Assembly (NCBI RefSeq): GCF_002257585.1
Contig: NZ_CP022743.1
Coordinates: 2,356,001-2,420,000, forward strand
Length of the DNA stretch: 64,000 bases
Origin: Mucilaginibacter xinganensis
GTDB taxonomy: Bacteria > Bacteroidota > Bacteroidia > Sphingobacteriales > Sphingobacteriaceae
Direction of reading: 5' to 3'
In this document: positions 54,806-63,946 of the stretch, piece after piece
Layout: each line of letters begins with the position of its first letter
How positions within the stretch are numbered: the stretch's first letter is position 1
The notes under the pieces: model-generated
Database searches by the model: none
Told to the model about the DNA's origin: nothing
What the model saw: the letters and a program-made list of their open reading frames with translations, nothing else
Translations under genes and position numbers: made by a program

Positions 54806-55315
54806 CTATTTCGCCGGCGCCAATGTTTCTGTTACCTTGCCGCAAGTAAGCATTTTGTCGCCATAGTAAGGGTTTTTGATTTGGTTGCTTTCGCTTAACC
54901 AGTAAGCCTTCTTCATAGGGCAATACTGCTCATAAATAGTGGCGGTATTGAGCTTAGCACCTTTTAAAACTTCAAACATATTTTTAGACAGGTTTGCAAA
55001 ATGTTCACGCTGATGCTCTATATCGGCGGTTTCACTCATGTGCCTGCTGTCAAATATTAGTTTCTCCTGGTACTTTGCCAGTACTTTTTGTTGTTCTGGC
55101 GTTAAGCCTGCTTCCGGTTTTGCAGATAGTGCGGCAAGCAAATCTTTAGCTTTGATCTTTACAACGTTTCCATCACCGCTCACCAATGCATTTTTAACAC
55201 TAAGGTATGCATTAACTATTTTATCAACAGAAGTGTTAGGTGCAGGAAGGGCGTTTGTATATACGCTGGCTAATGCAAGTGAAAGCATCAATGCCAATTT
55301 TTTTAAGATTTTCAT
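54806..55315 (-). CDS. DUF3347 domain protein, exported, metal-handling type
   Basis: A 169-residue periplasmic protein with a signal peptide (to about ALPAP). The DUF3347 features are the helix KIVNAYLSVKNALVSGD, the ISHMSETADIEHQREHF-like segment with two His, and a C-terminal metal-ligand-like cluster with YCPMKKAYWLS and YYGDKMLTCG (Cys/Met/Cys). DUF3347 occurs with copper- and heavy-metal-handling systems in Bacteroidota. Downstream on the minus strand nothing else follows; upstream lie a gene remnant and a BNR protein that look like parts of the same cluster. Confidence 0.88.
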   Translation of the reverse strand: MKILKKLALMLSLALASVYTNALPAPNTSVDKIVNAYLSVKNALVSGDGNVVKIKAKDLLAALSAKPEAGLTPEQQKVLAKYQEKLIFDSRHMSETADIEHQREHFANLSKNMFEVLKGAKLNTATIYEQYCPMKKAYWLSESNQIKNPYYGDKMLTCGKVTETLAPAK

Positions 55316-55391
55316 AATTATTGTTTTATCAAAGTTATTTATAAATAATTTAGTTTCAGTATTTCTTCTTTTGTCAGAAGATCTGCCTGCA

Positions 55392-55611
55392 TCACATAAA
55401 ACCCGGGTAAATCCTCAAAAACACTTCGCCGCCCATTGGGCCGCTTCCATACAAGCTATGAAGCCTGGCATCAACACTATAATAAGTGAGCTGTCCGCCG
55501 ACTGCCACATTATTGCCCTAATTTAAACAAATCGTAATTTAGCCCAAGTGTAACGGCATTTACCGGAAATATTGCGTCGTGATTGAGGCTTGTTGCTAAA
55601 TTCTTTTGAAT
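55392..55611 (-). pseudogene. Frameshifted remnant of a transporter-like envelope protein
   Basis: The minus strand between the BNR gene end and DUF3347 encodes two coherent pieces in different frames: first NLATSLNHDAIFPVNAVTLG... then a stop, and after a shift LGNNVAVGGQLTYY-type sequence continuing to GEVFLRIYPGFM and a stop at 55392. The two pieces join naturally around LFKLG/GNN, so this looks like one C-terminal domain broken by a frameshift, with no N-terminal part. It starts overlapping the last codons of the BNR gene. The family is judged from memory to be a beta-rich envelope protein associated with metal operons; that part is uncertain. Confidence 0.6.
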
Positions 55612-56651
55612 TTAACCTGGTTATTTTGCTCCCATACGCAAAGGGTTTTGTTGCCGGGTAAACTAACCGCCCTCAGGAAGCCTCCGCTGCCGATAACTGT
55701 TACGGTTTTGTTTTTAACAGCAACCAGTTTAACGGTATCATTGTTTTGCAAAGCTATGAAGGCGCTGCCGGTATTGCTTTCCGAAATACTGCATGTTCTT
55801 CCTTTTCCAATATAAACTTCAGGTTTGCCGGGTTCTGCATAATATATTATTCCTTTACGCTGCCAGGTGGTTTGAACACTATTGCTGTTACCAATAATAA
55901 CGCCGCCACCATCCATAGGGCAGCCATTGAGCTTCCATGAGTCAAGTCCGAGCTTTTCGGCAGGCGTAAAAGATTTGCCATTGTTGGCAGATGCTGTCAG
56001 ATACAGATCTCTTGATCCGTTTATCCAGTTCCTAAACATAATAACGACGTGCGCGCCTTTTACCGCAATGTTGGGCTTGCAGCATTCGCAGACATGCCCG
56101 TCGGGCGACCGGTAAGCCATAATATTTTTTGACCAGTTAACTCCTTTTGCGGATATTGAGGAGAAGTAAATTTGATTATTGCCGCCTGACCGAGTGTCCA
56201 ACCAGGTGGCATAAAAGTTATCTTTATTATCCGCAGTTATACTCATTAAACCTTCTGGGGCACTTTTATTCAGGTCATTTAGTGTTCCCGCATCTTTCCA
56301 TTTATTAGATTTGTGGTCAAGCCTGAACCAATGGATATTGCCTGCTTTGTCCATAGCGGTAATAATTGAAAAATTGGCGGAGCTTGCAATTTGCGGGCCG
56401 CGCGACATACCCAGGTGCATGTCAGCCACTTTAGCCACTAAAACCGGTTTTGAAAAAGTAACGCCATTATCGTTCGAGGTTACGCAAAATATTTCATCCT
56501 GCCGTCCAAACACAACTCTTATCACCCCTTTGCTGTCGCTGGTTACTTGAGGTTGCTGTCCTGCCGTAACAGAGTCATCTGCTGGGATGACCCATGATGT
56601 GACAGCAAAAATGGTTATAAGAGATACTATCGATAAAAATAATAATTTCAT
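55596..56651 (-). CDS. BNR-repeat sialidase-like exported protein with CxCC and CPMDGG motifs
   Basis: A 351-residue exported protein with a signal peptide (near FAVTSWVIPA). It is a beta-propeller with recurring Asp-box-like motifs (SNDNGVTFSKPV, SANNGKSFTPA). It is unusual in having GHVCECCKPN near residue 190 and NGCPMDGGG near residue 245, a Cys/Met set that could bind a metal such as copper. True sialidase catalytic Arg/Asp/Tyr residues cannot be confirmed. Together with DUF3347 and the remnant it suggests a metal-handling unit (inference). Confidence 0.8.
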   Translation of the reverse strand: MKLLFLSIVSLITIFAVTSWVIPADDSVTAGQQPQVTSDSKGVIRVVFGRQDEIFCVTSNDNGVTFSKPVLVAKVADMHLGMSRGPQIASSANFSIITAMDKAGNIHWFRLDHKSNKWKDAGTLNDLNKSAPEGLMSITADNKDNFYATWLDTRSGGNNQIYFSSISAKGVNWSKNIMAYRSPDGHVCECCKPNIAVKGAHVVIMFRNWINGSRDLYLTASANNGKSFTPAEKLGLDSWKLNGCPMDGGGVIIGNSNSVQTTWQRKGIIYYAEPGKPEVYIGKGRTCSISESNTGSAFIALQNNDTVKLVAVKNKTVTVIGSGGFLRAVSLPGNKTLCVWEQNNQVKFKRI

Positions 56652-56683
56652 AGTTTAATAATAACGCTCATAAGTTCCGTCAA

Positions 56684-59332
56684 TTACTTTTCAATTCCGA
56701 TATGCTCACCAGTTTTGCTGCCCGCAGCGTCAATATTCCAGCCATTTACTAAAATGTAAGGCGCGCCTTTTCCTGCATATTTATCTTCATACCTGCATTT
56801 AATAGTGCGGCTTTCGCCAGGTGCAAGGGTAATATAGTTGTCTTCAAAAATAATGGGAAGAATGTCATCTCCGCCCTTTTCTTTTAACATACGTATATGT
56901 AAAAAAAACGCAACTGTTTTACCGGTATTTGTAAGCGAGATGTTGTACAACCCGCCGGCATCCGCTTTAGCGGTGCTGCTATTTATATTAAGAGTAGTTT
57001 TTGGCATACTGCCCAAAGCTTTATAATCAGCAAAGTTTGATTGCGGGGTATAATACCACGTCGATTTTTTCCAGTTAAGTTCATCCTTTTTGCCGGAAAT
57101 CCAATACCAGTTGATGCTTTCAACCTTGCCTTTTGCATTTTTTAATTCTAATCTAACAAAATAAACATCGCTTAAGCCGTCAATCATTGGGAAGCGGAAA
57201 CATTCTTTTGTGCCATCTTCGGCAACCTCTGCAGTAGTTTCTTTGGTGTATTTTAACGTGCCGTCAAGGTTGTAAATGCTTGCTTTCACCTGTAAGCCAT
57301 TATATTGCCGGAGTGTGGAGTTGATAATATCCACCCCGTTTGATTTATAAGAATACATAATGTGTAATGGCTCAAGCGATTTCTTCATGCCGAAATAGGT
57401 GCCGGCAGGATAGAGGTAGTAATCATAGGTGTGCCAGATCAGGCTGGGCCATGGGTTGCTCAGCATCCATTGTACTACGCCTGTTGCATTGTTATACTTC
57501 CTCAACCCATAAGCCTCCATCATGGCGCGGTGCCCTTCATAGTTCTGCAATTGGGCCTTGTTTAGATAATCTATTATAGATGCCGAGGTACCATAACGTG
57601 CATAAAGTGCGCTGTCGAATATGCGGGTGTTCCCAAACTGCATGGTGCCGCAATGGTACAGCCAATCAAGGCTCCTGGTGTTTATAGAATCTTTTGGTAA
57701 AAATTTTATCAAGCTTTCATAAGGGGGGATTGAAGGGCCCGGCGAGATCTCTGTCGCGAAACTCCATGCGCCGCCATACTTGCCCGTATCGGCTTCCCAG
57801 TACGCGGGTGGCACCCAATCATAAGGACCGGCCATTTTAACGCCTGTGGGCCCCGATATTTTTGACGGGGTTTCATTGGCACTCGCTATGGTAGGGTTTG
57901 GCCATTTTAGGTCTGCCTCGATTGACAGCCAGTCAGCTTCTACCTTTTTATCCCGGGGCGGCATATCACTTCCGTTAAGCCAGGTAAGCATTGACGGTTT
58001 GTTACGCAGCCAGTACATCACACTGCTGTCTGATGCCATGGCTACCGTCCTTTTCGCGGCATCCCACCTTTCGGGGTATTGCCAGGCGCCGCAGCACATC
58101 CATCCCGTCATTACCAATAAGCCTTCACGGTCGCATATAGCGTAAAAATTATCGTCCTCCAGTTTGCCCTCCGAGCGAACAATATTCATGTTCATATCCC
58201 TCACAAGTTTCAGTTCCTGTTCCTGGCGTTCCTTTGAACGGCGCTGGAAAATATCAGGCGACCATGCCGCACCGCGCAGCATAATTGGTTTGCCATTGAT
58301 GATGAATTTCCTGGCCTTATTGCTGTCTATCATAACAGAAGATACCTGCCTGATCCCGAAATTCTCTGCCAGTTCATTGCTGATTTTCCCGCTGCTATGT
58401 ATTGAAAGCTGTATCCTGTTCAACTCCGGCTTGCCATATTCCCACGGCCACCAGATACGTGGATTTTTAATGTTCAGCTGCGGGTAATTTAGCGCATTAA
58501 AAGTTACCTGTTTCTTTTGGCGGGGTAATAAACGAACTTTCTGCTCAAAGCTGCTGTTACCATTGATCTTACCTTTTACCAGAGCATCCTGCGGCTCATC
58601 TGTGTAATTAACGGCTATAGCATCAACTTCTAAATGTGCTACCGCCAATGAAGGCAGATCAAATTTGGTTGTTACGAGCGGGTATTCGACCCCAACTTTC
58701 CGAAAGGTTTTTATTTCAACATTATTTATGATACCGTTATTAAAATCGGGCGGATAATGGATCCAGTCGGCGTAGTCAATTGCCAGGTCTCCGCCTCTTT
58801 TATTAGGATCAAAAGGGCGTTTTACTTCAACGGCCAATACGTTTGGGCTGTTGTATTTTATCTGTTTAGTGATATCCAGTTCAATAATCCGGAAAGGACC
58901 AACTACCTGCGTTGAATCAGCAATTAGTTTTCCGTTAAGCCAAACATTGGCTTTATAGTTTATCCCCTGGAGCTTTAGTACTACATTTTTACCTCTTTCA
59001 GATCCGGGCAACTTAAATTGCTTGCGAAACCACCATGGTTTATCTAACCGCGCATCATTAAGCCTCTCGAAATTCCTCCCATAAAACGGATCAAAATCAT
59101 ATACCTTGTTGGCCAGTAAGCCGGCAATAACGGTTGTGGGTACACTTACCTTATACCACTTGCCGGTGTTAAATCCCGTATTGGATACCTTGGCACCTGT
59201 TGATTGGTCGGTAACGGCTGATTGCATGTTCCAGCCTTCCTTTAACAGTAAGCGATAGTTTTCTGATGCCTGCTGTGCAAATGAAAACCGGCAGGCAATA
59301 CAAAGCAATGCAAAGAGTATAAGTTTTTTCAT
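56684..59332 (-). CDS. GH2 exo-beta-D-glucosaminidase-like glycosidase, exported
   Basis: An 882-residue exported enzyme with a signal peptide (cut near SFAQQA). Order: sugar-binding jelly roll, immunoglobulin-like domain, TIM barrel and C-terminal beta domains. The catalytic acid/base is Asp456 in NGSDMPP and the nucleophile is Glu528 in FATEISPGPSIP; the 72-residue spacing and the Asp acid match GH2 exo-beta-glucosaminidase CsxA, rather than beta-galactosidase, which uses Glu. It would remove glucosamine from chitosan-like or related chains. A GH2 mannosidase-like role cannot be excluded. Transcribed after the BNR gene in the same direction. Confidence 0.85.
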   Translation of the reverse strand: MKKLILFALLCIACRFSFAQQASENYRLLLKEGWNMQSAVTDQSTGAKVSNTGFNTGKWYKVSVPTTVIAGLLANKVYDFDPFYGRNFERLNDARLDKPWWFRKQFKLPGSERGKNVVLKLQGINYKANVWLNGKLIADSTQVVGPFRIIELDITKQIKYNSPNVLAVEVKRPFDPNKRGGDLAIDYADWIHYPPDFNNGIINNVEIKTFRKVGVEYPLVTTKFDLPSLAVAHLEVDAIAVNYTDEPQDALVKGKINGNSSFEQKVRLLPRQKKQVTFNALNYPQLNIKNPRIWWPWEYGKPELNRIQLSIHSSGKISNELAENFGIRQVSSVMIDSNKARKFIINGKPIMLRGAAWSPDIFQRRSKERQEQELKLVRDMNMNIVRSEGKLEDDNFYAICDREGLLVMTGWMCCGAWQYPERWDAAKRTVAMASDSSVMYWLRNKPSMLTWLNGSDMPPRDKKVEADWLSIEADLKWPNPTIASANETPSKISGPTGVKMAGPYDWVPPAYWEADTGKYGGAWSFATEISPGPSIPPYESLIKFLPKDSINTRSLDWLYHCGTMQFGNTRIFDSALYARYGTSASIIDYLNKAQLQNYEGHRAMMEAYGLRKYNNATGVVQWMLSNPWPSLIWHTYDYYLYPAGTYFGMKKSLEPLHIMYSYKSNGVDIINSTLRQYNGLQVKASIYNLDGTLKYTKETTAEVAEDGTKECFRFPMIDGLSDVYFVRLELKNAKGKVESINWYWISGKKDELNWKKSTWYYTPQSNFADYKALGSMPKTTLNINSSTAKADAGGLYNISLTNTGKTVAFFLHIRMLKEKGGDDILPIIFEDNYITLAPGESRTIKCRYEDKYAGKGAPYILVNGWNIDAAGSKTGEHIGIEK

Positions 59333-59468
59333 TATTCAGGTTTAATGACGGCTAATAGCCTGTTGAATAGCGGATGTAAATAACGGTTTACAATTTTAAC
59401 AAAATAATACCATAAACTTTTTTTAGTCATCTACTTTTTACGACCTTCGGCACTATAAAACCATTACT

Positions 59469-60053
59469 ATGAAAGCAATCTGTGTTTTTTGCGGTGCCAA
59501 TTTCAACGGTGACCCGCTATTGCAACAGGCAATTGAAGAATTGGCCGCAATTATGGTGAGCCGGGAAATTACCCTGGTGTACGGCGGCGGGAAGGTTGGG
59601 GTAATGGGAATTTTAGCTGATGCTGTTTTAAACAGGGGAGGAAAGGCGGTGGGAGTTATTCCCCGGTTTTTGATGGATAAGGAAGTTGGGCACCGCGGCT
59701 TAACCGAACTGCATATAGTTGAGAATATGCACCAGCGAAAGCAACTGATGAATGACTTGTGTGATGGGATAATTATGCTGCCAGGCGGTTTTGGCACGCT
59801 GGAGGAATTTTTTGAGGTTTTAACCTGGCTACAGCTTGGCCTGCACACCCACCCGGTAGGCGTATTAAACGTCAATGGGTTTTATGACCTGCTCCTCAAA
59901 CAAATGGATGTAATGGTTGAGCAAAAATTTCTGAAGCCGGCTAACCGAGCCCTGGTTTTAACATCAGGCGATGCTATCGAATTGGTAAACCTAATGGATA
60001 ATATTGAGATTAAGCCGGATGAGGTTTGGTTCAGGGATAGGAATTTAACATAA
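59469..60053 (+). CDS. LOG family protein (TIGR00730), nucleotide 5'-monophosphate phosphoribohydrolase-like
   Basis: A 194-residue Rossmann-fold protein. The motif PGGFGTLEEFFEVLTW is the hallmark of LOG-type cytokinin/nucleotide phosphoribohydrolases, which split the base from a nucleotide monophosphate. The N-terminal VFCGANFNGDP and the VYGGGKVGVMG loop are also typical. Cytosolic. Convergent with the MFS gene, with a 2-bp gap. Confidence 0.93.
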   Translation: MKAICVFCGANFNGDPLLQQAIEELAAIMVSREITLVYGGGKVGVMGILADAVLNRGGKAVGVIPRFLMDKEVGHRGLTELHIVENMHQRKQLMNDLCDGIIMLPGGFGTLEEFFEVLTWLQLGLHTHPVGVLNVNGFYDLLLKQMDVMVEQKFLKPANRALVLTSGDAIELVNLMDNIEIKPDEVWFRDRNLT

Positions 60054-60055
60054 AA

Positions 60056-61261
60056 CTACAGGCTTTTTACAAGCCTGTATAATAAGTAATACCCACCAGC
60101 TGCTACCATGCTCAACCCGCAAAGTGCCCACCACAGTAGGCTAAAACCGCCATAGGCAATTATTAAACCACCGGTGAGCGGAGCAACCACCTGTGCTGCC
60201 GACCATGACATGGTGTACAAAGCGGCATACTCGCCACGGTTATAGTCTGTTGAGCGGCTGATCCAGAATGTATTCATAAACGGCATAGCCAGCATTTCGC
60301 TAAAAGTCATCAACAAAACTATAAATATAGCGGCCACCGTTCCCGCTGGTAAAAACACCAGCATTACAAACCCAAAGGCGCCCATTAAAACACCTGTTAT
60401 GATATATAGTAAACCGTTTCGCCTGCCTTCGAGGTTATGGACCAGCACCATTTCAACAACCCCTATCAGTATGCCGTTTAACGCCATAAGGAAACCGATA
60501 AAACTTTCACTAAAGTGCCACTGGAGCTTATAAAACACAGGCTCCATGATGAAAAACTGGAAAAAACACATAGCAAACAAGGTTGAGAAGAAGATAAAAA
60601 CCAGGTAGATACGGTCCTTGTAGGCTGAGATCTTTACAATCCCTTTTTCTATTTTTTTTATGCTGTTAACCACGCTGGACCTTGGCATTAATCTCAGCAA
60701 AAACAGGGCAGCTGTAATATTTGTCAGCCCATCAACCCAAAACAATAAGTGATAATTTACCGCCGCTATCAGGCCACCCAGGCCTGCTCCAACTGCCCAT
60801 CCTAAATTTACTGCCAGCCTGTTGAGCGAGTAGGACCGGGTTTTGTTTTCGGGCGTGCTGTAATGCGCTATAGCTGTTGAGTTTGCCGGCCTGAAGGATT
60901 CATTGCAGAGGCTTAATATAAACGTGCCGATGCTAACGGTTAAGAAGGTATGCTGGTAGCCTAAAACTAGAAATAGCAGGCCGCCGCTTATTAAGGCACC
61001 TACCTGAAGGTCATAAAAGCCAAATTTATCGGTTAGTTTACCGCCGATAAATGCGCCGCTTATTGATCCTACACCAAACAAACTCATAACGGTCCCGGCC
61101 TCAACTATGCTGAAGTGTAATTGCTTGATACAATATATACTCATAAAAGGGACCACCATGGTACCGCTGCGATTAACCAGCATTACAATGCTAAGGAACC
61201 AACTGTTACGCGAAAGGCCGCTATAAGCTTTTTTATATAATTGGATAAAGGAGGTAAACAT
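60056..61261 (-). CDS. MFS transporter, 12-helix
   Basis: A 401-residue inner-membrane transporter with about 12 hydrophobic helices. The GKLTDKFGFYD loop between helices 2 and 3 is the MFS signature, and the second half has a matching NLEGRRNGLLY loop. The pattern fits drug- or sugar-exporter MFS proteins; no specific substrate can be given. It is downstream of aroC on the same strand, separated by 93 bp. Confidence 0.9.
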   Translation of the reverse strand: MFTSFIQLYKKAYSGLSRNSWFLSIVMLVNRSGTMVVPFMSIYCIKQLHFSIVEAGTVMSLFGVGSISGAFIGGKLTDKFGFYDLQVGALISGGLLFLVLGYQHTFLTVSIGTFILSLCNESFRPANSTAIAHYSTPENKTRSYSLNRLAVNLGWAVGAGLGGLIAAVNYHLLFWVDGLTNITAALFLLRLMPRSSVVNSIKKIEKGIVKISAYKDRIYLVFIFFSTLFAMCFFQFFIMEPVFYKLQWHFSESFIGFLMALNGILIGVVEMVLVHNLEGRRNGLLYIITGVLMGAFGFVMLVFLPAGTVAAIFIVLLMTFSEMLAMPFMNTFWISRSTDYNRGEYAALYTMSWSAAQVVAPLTGGLIIAYGGFSLLWWALCGLSMVAAGGYYLLYRLVKSL

Positions 61262-61354
61262 GGTTGCACAAAGTTAGATGGTTGAGGCGAAAGGTTAAAA
61301 GTAATTGGCGAAAGGTTTTAAACTGAAGCCGTCTTGCCTTTTTCCTTTCGCATT

Positions 61355-62449
61355 TTACCTCAATATCGCGTTCCTGTTGCGCAGCCAGTGATCGGCCAGC
61401 ACCAAGGCTGCCATTGCTTCAACAATGGGTACTGCACGTGGAACCACGCATGGATCATGACGGCCTTTGCCTGAGATCTCTGCAGCGTTGCCTTCACTGT
61501 CAATAGTGGCCTGGTTATGCATAATGGTGGCAACCGGTTTAAAGGCTACCTTAAATTCAATAGGCATGCCGTTGCTTAAACCACCCTGGATACCGCCCGA
61601 ATAATTGCTAAGGGTGCTGATATCGCCCAAATGATTTTTGATGAAGATGTCGTTGTGTTCTGAGCCGCGCATTTCGCTGCCCGAAAAGCCCGAGCCATAC
61701 TCAAAACCGTGTACCGCGTTGATGCTCAGCATGGCCTTACCCAAATCTGCGTGCAACTTGTCAAATACAGGCTCGCCCAAACCAACCGGGCAGTTTAAAA
61801 TATGGCAGCTTACTTTACCGCCAACCGTGTCACCTTGTTTGCGAATGGAATCAATATATTCGATCATTTCTTCCGCAGTTGCCGGGTCTGCACAGCGAAC
61901 GATGTTTTTTTCACGTTCGTCAATAAATTCCTGGGCGGCTTTTATTTCAACGTTTGGGGCATCAATTTTACCAACGCTGCTTACGTGGGCAACAATTTCA
62001 ATGCCCTGTGTTTTTAAGAGCAGTTTAGCCAGGGCACCCGCCGCCACGCGGGCAGCAGTTTCGCGGGCAGATGAGCGGCCACCACCCCGATGGTCGCGGA
62101 TGCCGTATTTTGTTTGGTAGGTATAGTCAGCATGCGAAGGGCGAAACACATCCACATTATGCGTGTAATCCTTTGAGCGCTGGTCTTCATTCGGGATCAG
62201 CATAGCAATTGGGGTGCCGGTAGTTTTGCCTTCAAACACACCTGAAAGTATTTTTACTGTATCGCTTTCCTTGCGCTGTGTAGTGATTTTTGATTGCCCC
62301 GGTTTGCGTTTATCAAGTTCCCCCTGGATGTAATCCATATCAACTGCCAGCTGTGCCGGGCAGCCATCAATTATTACACCAATAGCTTCACCATGCGACT
62401 CGCCAAATGTTGTTATCCTGAATAGTTGTCCGAATGAATTGCCTGCCAT
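61355..62449 (-). CDS. aroC: Chorismate synthase
   Basis: A 364-residue FMN-dependent enzyme that converts EPSP to chorismate, the last step of the shikimate pathway. Signatures: [16 protein letters not shown] near the N-terminus, [29 protein letters not shown], and [14 protein letters not shown] with the C-terminal [20 protein letters not shown]. Length is normal. aroA is just upstream on the same strand (109 bp), so the two last shikimate steps are cotranscribed. Confidence 0.97.
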   Translation of the reverse strand: MAGNSFGQLFRITTFGESHGEAIGVIIDGCPAQLAVDMDYIQGELDKRKPGQSKITTQRKESDTVKILSGVFEGKTTGTPIAMLIPNEDQRSKDYTHNVDVFRPSHADYTYQTKYGIRDHRGGGRSSARETAARVAAGALAKLLLKTQGIEIVAHVSSVGKIDAPNVEIKAAQEFIDEREKNIVRCADPATAEEMIEYIDSIRKQGDTVGGKVSCHILNCPVGLGEPVFDKLHADLGKAMLSINAVHGFEYGSGFSGSEMRGSEHNDIFIKNHLGDISTLSNYSGGIQGGLSNGMPIEFKVAFKPVATIMHNQATIDSEGNAAEISGKGRHDPCVVPRAVPIVEAMAALVLADHWLRNRNAILR

Positions 62450-62558
62450 TTTTATTTTTTTGATTTCACCGATTGGTGAATGATTCTACTGATTTTTTCC
62501 ATTGTCATTGCTTAGTACCTCGTAATGACAAGTTTATTAAAAATTTCGCCTTTTGCCT

Positions 62559-63851
62559 TTATCCTGTCGCCTCTGCCTCAAATCCTACCTTCTCCAAATC
62601 TTTCCAAAACGCCGGATATGATTTTTCAACCACATCTGCATCTTCAACTTCAACCTGCGGGATTAGCAAGGCCAGCGGCGCAAAGGCCATCGCCATGCGA
62701 TGGTCGTCGTAGGTGTTTATGAAAACGTATTCGGGAATTTGTTTTTCGCTGCAATCCAGCTTATAAACCTGGCCTTTTTCTGTCAGTTTCACCCCAATCT
62801 TGGCAAGCTCGTTTTGCAAAGCCTTTATGCGGTCTGTTTCTTTTATCTTCAAAGTTTCCAGCCCGGTAAAGGTAGCTTCGTGCCCTAATGCGGCGCATAT
62901 CACTACAATAGTTTGTGCAAGATCCGGGCATTCCTTCAAGTCAAAGATCTTCCGGGAGATAGCCTTTGCTTCCTTTTGCAGGTAAACACCACCATCCTTA
63001 AATTGTGAAGTGATGCCGAAGTTGGCCATAATCTCGGTGATTACACTGTCGCCCTGTAAGCTATACTGTGTTAGTCCCGGTAAAAATAGTTCGGCCTCAT
63101 CAGCTAATGCCGCAATGGCATACCAATATGAGGCAGCGCTCCAATCCGGTTCAATATACAGGGAAGTAGTTGTGAAATCCTGATTTTTAATGGCTATCAC
63201 ATTGACCTGCCATGTATGCTGAATACCTGCAGTTTGCAGCATGGCCAACGTCATTTCTACATAAGGGCGCGACGTAAGATCGCCTTCGATATGCAACTCT
63301 AAACCAAAAGGCAGCCGGGCTGCTATAAGCAAGAGCGCAGTAATGTACTGGCTGCTTATATTTCCTTTTATACTGACCTTATTAGACTGCTGCACTAAGC
63401 TGCCTTTTAGTTTGATAGGAGGAAAGCCCTCGTTTTCTACATATTCAATTTGAGCACCCAGTTCACGCAATGCCTCCACCAGAATGCCTATCGGGCGTTG
63501 CTTCATCCGTTCGCTGCCGGTTAGTATTACTCCTTCATCCTGCAAAGCGAGGTAGGCAGTTAAGAAGCGCATAGCTGTACCGGCAGGACCAACATTTATT
63601 TCGGATAGCGGATGTTCAATGCGGGAATCATCCGCACCGCTGATCTCTAATTTCCTGTCTTTAACTTCTGCGCGCAAAATTCCGGCAAGTAAAACGGCAT
63701 CTGCAGCGTCTGATATGTTTTCAACCTTAACCTTGCCATTACTTAGCGCCTCAATGATCAATGCACGGTTACATTCACTTTTTGAACCGGTGAGTTGCAC
63801 CGTACCTTTTACTGATTTGCCTTTTTTGGTAAGGATGATGTTATGTTTCAT
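62559..63851 (-). CDS. aroA: 3-phosphoshikimate 1-carboxyvinyltransferase (EPSP synthase)
   Basis: A 430-residue enzyme that transfers enolpyruvyl from PEP to shikimate-3-phosphate. Features: GSKSECNRALI near the N-terminus, VGPAGTAMRFLTAYLA, the substrate-binding SGSERMKQRPIG-like segment, LDCSEKQIPEYVFINTYDDHRMAMAFAPL near the C-terminus. The usual SKS in the motif is present as GSKSECNRA. I start at 63851 (MKHNIILTKKGKSVKG); the ATG upstream at 63920 adds residues unlike the family. Followed by aroC. Confidence 0.95.
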   Translation of the reverse strand: MKHNIILTKKGKSVKGTVQLTGSKSECNRALIIEALSNGKVKVENISDAADAVLLAGILRAEVKDRKLEISGADDSRIEHPLSEINVGPAGTAMRFLTAYLALQDEGVILTGSERMKQRPIGILVEALRELGAQIEYVENEGFPPIKLKGSLVQQSNKVSIKGNISSQYITALLLIAARLPFGLELHIEGDLTSRPYVEMTLAMLQTAGIQHTWQVNVIAIKNQDFTTTSLYIEPDWSAASYWYAIAALADEAELFLPGLTQYSLQGDSVITEIMANFGITSQFKDGGVYLQKEAKAISRKIFDLKECPDLAQTIVVICAALGHEATFTGLETLKIKETDRIKALQNELAKIGVKLTEKGQVYKLDCSEKQIPEYVFINTYDDHRMAMAFAPLALLIPQVEVEDADVVEKSYPAFWKDLEKVGFEAEATG

Positions 63852-63867
63852 TAAAATATATTCCTGT

Positions 63868-63934
63868 AGAGACGCAATATTTTGCGTCTCTGTATATGAT
63901 TTCCAGTTCAAGAAAAGCAATATATTGCGTCTCT
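63868..63934. repeat. Palindromic repeat with a second degenerate copy
   Basis: AGAGACGCAA (63868-63877) and TTGCGTCTCT (63882-63891) form a perfect 10-bp stem around TATT. About 40 bp further on GCAATATATTGC (63917-63928) and TTGCGTCTCT (63925-63934) repeat the right half. Such GCGTCTC palindromes are often dispersed in bacterial genomes. Confidence 0.75.
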
Positions 63935-63946
63935 GCGGAGTTTGGT

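Noticed and set aside
61262..61354. Direct repeat GGCGAAAGGTT between aroC and the MFS gene
   Set aside because: Two short copies, no dyad or spacing that suggests a defined site.
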